This document shows positions 1-5,534 of a stretch of DNA of 7,678 nt, in pieces. The position numbers and the translations under genes are program-made. Under the pieces are notes generated by a model. That model ran no database searches. It saw only the letters and a list, made by a program, of their open reading frames with translations, and was not told the DNA's origin. Each line of letters opens with the position of its first letter. Within the stretch, counting starts at the first letter, position 1. The DNA is from GCA-2686765 sp036012725 (GTDB lineage Bacteria; Pseudomonadota; Alphaproteobacteria; Rhodospirillales; 2-02-FULL-58-16), in assembly GCA_036012725.1 (NCBI GenBank), contig DASCPW010000043.1, positions 1 to 7,678 on the forward strand, read 5' to 3'.

Positions 1-1
1 C

Positions 2-2005
2 TGCGTGCTTGTTGCCTTGTTCTCGGAACGGGAATCCCATGCCGTCTATTTCCTGCAAGCTCATGATATGTCGAGGCTGGATGCCGTCAATTATATCTCC
101 CACGGCATAGCCAAGGTGGCTGGTGAATCCCAAACCCGAACAGTCCACGGCGCCGACGAGGACTTGGAGGGCGAGAAGGTGGTGAAGGATGGCAATAAGG
201 CGCTTGAGGCTTACTGCGTCAATCTCAACCGCAAAGCCCAAGAAGACCGTATTGATCCTTTGATCGGCCGCGGGGTGGAGGTTGAACGCACTGTCCAGAT
301 TCTCTGCCGCCGCAACAAGAACAATCCTCTTTTCGTGGGAGATTCCGGGGTCGGCAAGACCGCTATTGCCGAGGGTCTGTCCCGGCGCATCGTTCATGGC
401 GAGGTTCCGGAAGTCCTGCTTGACGCCACCATCTACGCCCTCGACATGGGGGCGCTGCTGGCCGGCACCCGTTATCGCGGCGATTTCGAGGAACGCCTTA
501 AATGCGTACTTTCAGAGCTGGAAAAGACACCCGGCGCCATTCTCTTTATCGATGAGATTCACACGGTCATCGGCGCCGGCGCCACCAGTGGCGGCTCCAT
601 GGACGCCTCCAATATTCTCAAGCCCTCGCTTGCCGGCGGTGATCTCCGCTGCATGGGCTCCACCACATACAAGGAATACCGCAGTCACTTCGAGAAGGAC
701 CGGGCATTGGTGCGCCGGTTCCAAAAAATTGATATTTACGAACCCTCCATCGAAGACACAATTAAGATTTTGCGCGGCGTAAAGAGCTATTTCGAGGACC
801 ATCACAAGGTCCATTATACCTCCGAGGCCATCAAGACAGCGGTCGAGCTTTCGGCCCGTTACATCAACGACCGCAAGCTGCCCGACAAGGCCATCGACGT
901 GATCGACGAGGCCGGGGCCTCGCGCATGCTGCTGTCCGCCGCGAAACGGCGCAAGACCATCACCGTCAAGGATGTTGAAAAAATTGTCGCCATGATCGCC
1001 CGCATCCCACCGAAGAGCGTCTCCACCGACGACCGCAAGGCACTCGCCAACCTCGAACGCGACCTGAAGACCATGGTATTCGGCCAGGACCAGGCCATCG
1101 ATGCGCTCGCCAGTGCCATCAAGCTGGCCCGAGCCGGGCTGCGCGAACCGCAGAAGCCGGTCGGCTGTTATCTTTTCACCGGCCCCACCGGCGTCGGCAA
1201 AACGGAGGTGGCGCGTCAACTGGCCCTGACACTGGGCGTCGAACTGGTACGCTTCGACATGTCCGAATATATGGAGCGGCACTCGGTTTCGCGCCTGATC
1301 GGGGCGCCGCCTGGTTATGTCGGCTTTGATCAGGGCGGGCTTCTCACCGATGCCATCGACCATCAGCCGCATTCGGTGCTGCTTCTGGACGAGATCGAAA
1401 AGGCGCATCCGGACCTGTTCAACATCCTGTTGCAAGTTATGGATCACGGCAAACTCACCGATAACAACGGCAAGAGCGTTGATTTCCGCAATGTCATCCT
1501 AATCATGACCACCAATGCCGGTGCCGCGGATTTGGCAAAACCGGCCGTCGGCTTTGAGCGCGAAGGGCGCACCGGCGACGATATGGAAGCCATCGAACGC
1601 ATGTTCACGCCGGAGTTCCGCAACCGCCTGGATGCCATCATCCAGTTCTCCTGCTTGGCACCGGAAGTGGTCGTCCGCGTCGTCGAGAAGTTCATCATCG
1701 AACTGGAAGCCCAGCTTGACGACCGCGACGTCAGCGTCGAGCTCTCCGACAAGGCCCTCGAATGGCTTGCCAAGAAAGGTTACGACAAGATTTTCGGAGC
1801 CAGGCCGCTGGCCCGAGTCATACAAGAACATATCAAAAAGCCGTTGGCCGATGAACTGCTGTTCGGCAAGCTGGCCAAGGGCGGCCTCGTCAAGGTCAAG
1901 GTCAAGGACGGTAGGATTGTTTTCGACTTGCTGCCTCCGGACAAGGGTAAAGGCGCCGTTGACAAACTCCGCGACAAAGAGCCGGTAATGGTTGAGATCG
2001 GTTGA
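2..2005 (+). CDS. clpA: ATP-dependent Clp protease ATP-binding subunit ClpA (5' partial)
   Basis: ClpA is the cytoplasmic AAA+ unfoldase that feeds proteins, including N-degron substrates brought by ClpS, into the ClpP protease. The frame is open from base 2, so the gene begins outside the window. About 95 N-terminal residues are missing relative to the ~758-residue E. coli protein, and the GTG at 5 is not the true start. Counting from that GTG, the first AAA+ module has Walker A GDSGVGKT (112-119) and Walker B FIDEIH (D183, E184). The second has GPTGVGKT (393-400), LLLDEIEK (D462, E463) and an FRNR arginine-finger region (538-541). The two-module layout and the motif FDMSEYMERHSVSRLIGAPP separate ClpA from ClpX. 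The ClpP-docking loop reads VGF (515-517) where E. coli has IGL. Identification rests on near-continuous similarity to E. coli ClpA as I remember it. Very sure. Confidence 0.98.
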   Translation, partial: CVLVALFSERESHAVYFLQAHDMSRLDAVNYISHGIAKVAGESQTRTVHGADEDLEGEKVVKDGNKALEAYCVNLNRKAQEDRIDPLIGRGVEVERTVQILCRRNKNNPLFVGDSGVGKTAIAEGLSRRIVHGEVPEVLLDATIYALDMGALLAGTRYRGDFEERLKCVLSELEKTPGAILFIDEIHTVIGAGATSGGSMDASNILKPSLAGGDLRCMGSTTYKEYRSHFEKDRALVRRFQKIDIYEPSIEDTIKILRGVKSYFEDHHKVHYTSEAIKTAVELSARYINDRKLPDKAIDVIDEAGASRMLLSAAKRRKTITVKDVEKIVAMIARIPPKSVSTDDRKALANLERDLKTMVFGQDQAIDALASAIKLARAGLREPQKPVGCYLFTGPTGVGKTEVARQLALTLGVELVRFDMSEYMERHSVSRLIGAPPGYVGFDQGGLLTDAIDHQPHSVLLLDEIEKAHPDLFNILLQVMDHGKLTDNNGKSVDFRNVILIMTTNAGAADLAKPAVGFEREGRTGDDMEAIERMFTPEFRNRLDAIIQFSCLAPEVVVRVVEKFIIELEAQLDDRDVSVELSDKALEWLAKKGYDKIFGARPLARVIQEHIKKPLADELLFGKLAKGGLVKVKVKDGRIVFDLLPPDKGKGAVDKLRDKEPVMVEIG

Positions 2006-2011
2006 AGTTTG

Positions 2012-2030
2012 GCTGACACTTTTTGTCAGC
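2012..2030 (+). terminator. Small hairpin just after clpA, possible weak terminator
   Basis: A perfect 7-bp inverted repeat, GCTGACA at 2012-2018 and TGTCAGC at 2024-2030, encloses the loop CTTTT and begins 7 bases after the clpA stop codon. The octamer TTGTCAGC occurs twice in tandem (2023-2030 and 2031-2038), so the right arm is duplicated. No T-run follows the stem on either strand, so it would be a weak intrinsic terminator or a 3'-end stabilising hairpin. Confidence 0.35.
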
Positions 2031-2153
2031 TTGTCAGCGAATTTTCCGAACTTCCCCAAGCCTTTCGATAATCCCGGCGCCATTCTCAAGGGCTTTGCCG
2101 GCATCTTGATTGATGTTGCCGTATGGCAAACTGGGCGTGGCCATGACATCGCG

Positions 2154-2405
2154 CTATTGGTGGCAGGATTTTTCGGAAATGACCCAGGCCAGGGCGGCGC
2201 CTTGCTAAGGCACCGGAACATAGGCTTTAGGGGCCACCGCAAAGGCCTGGTGCGAGTGCTTGCCGGTCCTCGTGGTCCGCTCGACAACCACGGCTTTGCA
2301 GGCGGCGCAGGAATTGACCATGATCATGTCACCGCCGCTTTTCTTCTGAAAGCGTATGCAGGGACCCGGGGCCAGCTTATTGGTGGCCAGTACGCCATCG
2401 CTCTT
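2154..2405 (-). pseudogene. Remnant of a small Cys-motif protein with an in-frame amber codon
   Basis: Family not recognised. Read on the minus strand, this frame gives a plausible protein tail: a stretch ending in GPCIRFQKK, then MVNSCAACKAVVVERTTR with a CxxC pair, then KAYVPVP and a TAG at 2205-2207. Beyond the TAG the same frame runs 16 more sensible codons (QGAALAWVISEKSCHQ) to a second TAG at 2154-2156. The SEKSC ending looks like a natural terminus for a small secreted or periplasmic Cys protein, and TGG to TAG would be a one-base change. Upstream of about 2405 this frame becomes Ser/Arg/Thr-rich, as out-of-frame reading does, while the neighbouring minus frame looks better. That suggests a frameshift near 2400. 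No start codon or ribosome site can be named. It could instead be a short intact gene ending at 2205. Confidence 0.35.
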
Positions 2406-2817
2406 TGCGCCACAGGGGGGTATCGGACATAACGCGCGTTTGCCCTTTGCCACGGAAGAGGATGTCCTTGAGCGTTGCATCATATTCGCCAAGGCCGTGC
2501 GCATAGTGGAGAAAATGGCCCACCACAAGAAGCACGTTTTCGTTTGCGATGGGTCATGGCTGAACGTTGCCAATATGGGCGCCTTTCATATCATGCCAGA
2601 CCCGCAAGGCCGTGGTGCCTTTCAGACCGTCGATGCCAATATCGCCAACTTCGTTAAGATCCGCCCCGAGAGCTTCCAAATCGTTAAATGGTGGCAGGTT
2701 TACAATGTCGGCAACGGTTGCATCATCGTTGGCTATTCCAAGCACGGGTTGCCGCGGCTGCGACCCAAGGTCACCCACGCGGGAAAAACACCTTAGCCTC
2801 GATGGTCCCCCGCCCTT

Positions 2818-3240
2818 TCAGCCGTAAAGCTTTTTGGGGTCAATCTCGACTTCGGCGATGGCGGTGGGCTTGCCGTCGCGGATGGCGTTGAAAAAGCAGT
2901 TGCGCCGACCGGTGTGGCAGGCGACGCCCCGCTGATCTACTAGTAGAAGAACCGTGTCGCTGTCGCAGTCCCAGCGGAAGTCCTTGAGAGCTTGCGTCTG
3001 GCCCGAAGTTTCCCCCTTACGCCACAACTTGCGGCGCGAACGCGACCAGTAACAAACCCGTTCAGTGCGTAAGGTCTCGGTGATCGATTCCGAGTTCATC
3101 CAGGCCATCATCAACACCTCGCCGGTATCGAACTGCTGAGCGATGGCGGCAACAAGACCGTCGGCATTAAAAGTGATGGCCTCCAACACCGCGGGCACTG
3201 CCGTGGCCAAGGAATCTGTCTTGCCCTTGTCTCCATTCAT
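2818..3240 (-). CDS. hisI: Phosphoribosyl-AMP cyclohydrolase HisI
   Basis: This cytoplasmic zinc enzyme opens the adenine ring of phosphoribosyl-AMP, the third step of histidine biosynthesis. I chose the ATG at 3240, which gives 140 residues, the usual length for a stand-alone HisI. It has a GGGAG ribosome site about 10 bases upstream. The same frame also has an ATG at 3333 (171 residues), but that has no ribosome site and would add a tail the family lacks. Family signatures are YWSRSRRKLWRKGETSG (64-80), the metal cluster DCDSD (D91, C92, D93, D95) and CHTGRRNC (C108, C115). Thus the magnesium-binding aspartates and all three zinc-binding cysteines are present with family spacing (16 and 23 residues from C92). 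There is no HisE fusion and no other his gene nearby. It is divergent from zur, and the Zur-type operator lies about 100 bases upstream of its start. Confidence 0.96.
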   Translation of the reverse strand: MNGDKGKTDSLATAVPAVLEAITFNADGLVAAIAQQFDTGEVLMMAWMNSESITETLRTERVCYWSRSRRKLWRKGETSGQTQALKDFRWDCDSDTVLLLVDQRGVACHTGRRNCFFNAIRDGKPTAIAEVEIDPKKLYG

Positions 3241-3268
3241 GCCGTTTTCTCTCCCTATCGCGATGGGT

Positions 3269-3299
3269 TTTAAATCGGCTTTCGCGGCCTGACTGTCAA
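3269..3299 (-). promoter_or_regulatory. Possible hisI promoter
   Basis: On the minus strand a perfect TTGACA (-35, at 3299-3294) is followed after 19 bases by TTTAAA (3274-3269), a fair -10. With 17-base spacing the match would be the poorer GATTTA (3276-3271). Transcription from here would start some 20-25 bases before the 3240 ATG, supporting that start over the one at 3333. A second TTGACA lies exactly 10 bases further upstream (3309-3304). Inferred from consensus only. Confidence 0.35.
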
Positions 3300-3339
3300 C
3301 TCTTGTCAAAGGAAATGGCTGATCTTTGGCCATTAGTAT

Positions 3340-3362
3340 GTTATGTTATAATATATCAATTA
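3340..3362 (+). promoter_or_regulatory. Zur-type operator over the zur-znuCB promoter
   Basis: The core is ATGTTATA (3343-3350), one central A (3351), then TATATCAA (3352-3359). The right arm matches the inverse of the left at 6 of 8 positions. As I recall it, the proteobacterial Zur consensus is ATGTTATA-N-TATAACAT, which the left arm matches fully. A perfect TATAAT (3347-3352) lies inside the site on the plus strand, with a weak TTGGCC (3326-3331) 15 bases upstream. Bound repressor would therefore block the promoter of the operon that encodes the repressor. On the minus strand the site contains TATATT (3355-3350), so divergent control of hisI is possible. Surrounding DNA is notably AT-rich. 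Confidence 0.7.
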
Positions 3363-3492
3363 CTTACTGAATGGCGATTTCGGCAAGAGGCTCGGAAAGC
3401 ACCGGCTCTATCAAAATGGAAAGCGGATGATAAAAAACCGGCGGCGCCGTGGCGGAGCCTTTCCAGTACGCAATCATAATCACCGGATATGT

Positions 3493-3945
3493 ATGAACCG
3501 GGCGCTTAACAAAGCAACAGCTATTTGCAAGAAACGCGGGGTGCGCCTGACCGACCTTAGGCTCCACGTTCTTGAAATAATTTGGGCCGGACATAAACCC
3601 CAAGGCGCCTACCATATTCTCGAGACCTTGCGCCGCCGGCACGGCGGGGCCCAACCGCCGACCGTATACAGAGCTCTGGATTTTCTCCTTGAGCAGGGGT
3701 TGGTCCACCGTCTTGAAAGCCTCAATTCCTACGTCGGCTGCAACGTCCCCGAGGTCAACCATGCCGGCCAGTTTCTGATTTGCGGAAATTGCGGCTTAGC
3801 CGCGGAAATCAACGATAATCGCATAGAAAAGGCAATTCGCGGCGGCGCCGCCGAAGCCGGATTCGCGGTCGCTAAAAGGACCATCGAAGTGGAAGGCATA
3901 TGTCCCATTTGTCAACAGGCAAAAAGGGCCGCCGCCAATGGATAA
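3493..3945 (+). CDS. zur: Zinc uptake regulator Zur (Fur family)
   Basis: This is a zinc-responsive dimeric repressor of zinc-uptake genes. The winged-helix recognition segment PPTVYRALDFLLEQG (55-69) is nearly identical to E. coli Zur, as is SLNSYVGC. The structural zinc cysteines are CGNC (C97, C100) and CPIC (C137, C140). The regulatory-site residues fall in the same places as the E. coli ligands H77, C88, H96 and E111: here H72, C83, H90 and E105. The HHDH motif of iron-sensing Fur is absent, so Zur is preferred over Fur. I chose the ATG at 3493 (150 residues) because AICKKRGVRLT then sits at the family's usual distance from the start. An in-frame ATG at 3427 has a better ribosome site (GGAAAG) but would add 22 residues including RRRR. 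The stop overlaps the znuC start by 8 bases. It is probably autoregulated through the operator at 3340-3362. Confidence 0.93.
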   Translation: MNRALNKATAICKKRGVRLTDLRLHVLEIIWAGHKPQGAYHILETLRRRHGGAQPPTVYRALDFLLEQGLVHRLESLNSYVGCNVPEVNHAGQFLICGNCGLAAEINDNRIEKAIRGGAAEAGFAVAKRTIEVEGICPICQQAKRAAANG

Positions 3946-4747
3946 TACGGCGCCGCAAGGCGAAGCTCTTTTCGAGGCAACCGGCATCGACCTTGCCCTC
4001 GGCGGCAAGGTCGTTTTGCAAGCCGCCGCGGCCCGCGTCAACAATGGCGAGATCGTCACCTTGATCGGCCCCAACGGCGCCGGCAAAACCATTTTCATCA
4101 AGGTGATTCTCGGCCTCGTCAAGCCCGACGGCGGCGGCGTTTTCCGCCGCCCCGGCATCCACATCGGCTATATGCCGCAACGGCTGTCCCTGGAGCCTTC
4201 CTTGCCACTGACGGTGGATCGTTTTCTCGCCCTCGCGGCGCGTCGCGGCGGCACCCGGCAACGGCGAGCGGCGGTCCTTGCCGAAGTCGGCGCCGCCGGC
4301 GTCATGGATGCCCCCATGCAGGTCATTTCCGGCGGCGAGTTGCAACGGGTGATGCTGGCCCGTGCCTTGTTGCGCGATCCCGATCTTCTGGTTCTCGACG
4401 AACCGGTGCAAGGCGTCGATATAAGCGGCCAGGCCGATCTTTATCGCTTGATCGAGCGCATCCGCACCGAAAGAGGCTGCGGCGTATTCTTGGTTTCACA
4501 CGACCTGCATCTCGTCATGGCGGCAACCGACCGGGTGGTCTGCCTCAACCAGCACGTCTGTTGCGCCGGAGCCCCTGAAACGGTAATCAGCAATCCGGCT
4601 TGCGCGGCCCTTTTTGGGGAACAGGCGGGTGAAGCTCTGGCATTATACCGTCATCACCATAATCATCGCCATGAAGCCAACGGCAGTATCATCTCTTTGC
4701 CGGAAAGCGGCGAGTCAGCGCCGGCGGGGTCATGTCGGCATGGATGA
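3938..4747 (+). CDS. znuC: Zinc ABC transporter ATP-binding protein ZnuC
   Basis: ZnuC is the cytoplasmic ATPase that powers high-affinity zinc import through ZnuB. It has 269 residues with the full set of ABC motifs: Walker A GPNGAGKT (44-51), Q-loop YMPQ (78-81), signature SGGEL (131-135), Walker B LLVLDEP (150-156), D-loop GVDISGQ and H-loop His188 in LVSHD. The C-terminus carries a His-rich cluster, HHHNHRH (239-245), as in ZnuC proteins, which favours zinc over manganese or iron relatives. After the Walker A threonine comes Ile52, where most ABC ATPases have a second Ser/Thr. The basic Walker A motif is still intact. Translation starts inside the last codons of zur (shared ATGGATAA), and the gene's own end overlaps znuB in the same way (ATGGATGA), indicating one co-translated operon. 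Confidence 0.96.
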   Translation: MDNTAPQGEALFEATGIDLALGGKVVLQAAAARVNNGEIVTLIGPNGAGKTIFIKVILGLVKPDGGGVFRRPGIHIGYMPQRLSLEPSLPLTVDRFLALAARRGGTRQRRAAVLAEVGAAGVMDAPMQVISGGELQRVMLARALLRDPDLLVLDEPVQGVDISGQADLYRLIERIRTERGCGVFLVSHDLHLVMAATDRVVCLNQHVCCAGAPETVISNPACAALFGEQAGEALALYRHHHNHRHEANGSIISLPESGESAPAGSCRHG

Positions 4748-5534
4748 TTTTCTCATGCGCGCCCTAATCGGCGGCCTCGGCGTCGCCGTTGTCGCCGCTC
4801 CCCTGGGATCGTTCGTGATTTGGCGGCGGATGGCCTATTTCGGCGACACCCTGGCCCATGCCGCCCTGCTGGGCGTGGCCTTGGGCTACATTACCGGCCT
4901 AGGCGCCGACATCGGCGTTATTGCTGTTTGTTTCGGAGTCGCCATCATGCTGATCGCCTTGCAGCGGGATCAACGCCTAGCCAGCGATACTATTCTTGGC
5001 ATTCTCTCTCATGGGGCACTCGCCTTGGGCTTGATTGGGCTGGCCTTAAGCAAAGGTGTTGGTGTTGATCTGATGTCGTATCTTTTCGGCGACATCCTCG
5101 CCGTCGACATAACCGATATCGCCTGGGTCTACGGCGGCGGCCTGGCGGCGGTAGTGGTTCTGATATGCCTATGGCGGCCGTTGCTGGCCATCGCCATCGA
5201 CGAGGAACTGGCAAAGGTCGAGGGAGTGTCGGTAACCGCCATGCGCCTGGTCTTGATGATTTTACTGGCTTTTGTGGTAGCGCTCGCCATGAAGATAGTG
5301 GGAATTTTGTTGGCGACCTCGCTGTTGATCATTCCCGCCGCCGCCGTCCGCGGTTTGGCGGCAACGCCGGAACAAATGGCCGTCTTGGCGGCGGTGGCAG
5401 GCGCTCTCGCCGTTGCCTCGGGGCTTTGGGCGTCATTGGTTTTCGACATTCCGTCCGGGCCGGCCATCGTCGTGGCGGCGTTGGTTCTGCTTGCGATGTC
5501 GATGATGGTATCCAGCGTCAAGCAGCGCCGTTGA
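4740..5534 (+). CDS. znuB: Zinc ABC transporter permease ZnuB
   Basis: ZnuB is the inner-membrane permease of the zinc importer (ABC-3 family), forming the channel as a dimer. It has 264 residues against 261 in E. coli. Strong matches include PLGSFVIWRRMAYFGDTLAHAALLG (21-45), DLMSYLFGDILAV (110-122), AMKIVGILLATSLLIIPAA (183-201) and TPEQMA (209-214). Several hydrophobic stretches run the length of the protein, as expected for 6-8 membrane helices. The start chosen is the ATG at 4740, which overlaps the znuC stop by 8 bases. Reading further upstream in this frame would add a non-homologous tail lying inside znuC. The 3' end overlaps the convergent metC by 17 bases, leaving no room for a terminator between them. 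The periplasmic zinc-binding component znuA is absent from the window, so it must lie elsewhere in the genome. Confidence 0.96.
   Translation: MDDFLMRALIGGLGVAVVAAPLGSFVIWRRMAYFGDTLAHAALLGVALGYITGLGADIGVIAVCFGVAIMLIALQRDQRLASDTILGILSHGALALGLIGLALSKGVGVDLMSYLFGDILAVDITDIAWVYGGGLAAVVVLICLWRPLLAIAIDEELAKVEGVSVTAMRLVLMILLAFVVALAMKIVGILLATSLLIIPAAAVRGLAATPEQMAVLAAVAGALAVASGLWASLVFDIPSGPAIVVAALVLLAMSMMVSSVKQRR

Larger units (their letters stand above)
2006..2817. other. 812-bp region with no intact recognisable gene
   Basis: Nothing intact can be assigned between clpA and hisI. The left third (2154-2405) holds a minus-strand coding remnant, listed separately. The right part is open on both strands in codon-aligned register. 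On the plus strand an ATG at 2515, preceded by GTGGAG, would give 93 residues ending at 2796. On the minus strand a GTG at 2778, about 40 bases after the hisI stop, would give 74 residues ending at a TGA at 2554-2556. The minus frame stays open after that TGA down to about 2400. By eye, base composition by codon position fits coding about equally well on either strand, so I could not decide which, if either, is real. A decayed gene downstream of hisI is my favoured reading, but it is only an inference. Confidence 0.4.

Noticed and set aside
512..1447. Long minus-strand open frame inside clpA (311 codons)
   Set aside because: It is antisense to a strongly conserved clpA region, so its length is explained by GC-rich codon use.
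1992..2432. Plus-strand open frame of 146 codons after clpA
   Set aside because: It is antisense and codon-aligned to the more protein-like minus-strand remnant, overlaps the clpA end, and has no ribosome site or recognisable motif.
2554..2778. Caspase-like (peptidase C14) start in the minus-strand frame after hisI, from PVLGIAND and PPFNDLEAL
   Set aside because: The faint match to the LVIGN...NPVNDA pattern is not followed by a proper catalytic GHG segment or the DACR-type cysteine region. The frame is also broken by a TGA.
3241..3333. N-terminal extension of HisI to the ATG at 3333
   Set aside because: It has no ribosome site, adds a non-family tail and spans the likely hisI promoter. 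The ATG at 3240 has GGGAG upstream and gives the usual length.
3364..3762. Minus-strand open frame across zur
   Set aside because: It is codon-aligned antisense to the well-identified zur gene and shows no family features.
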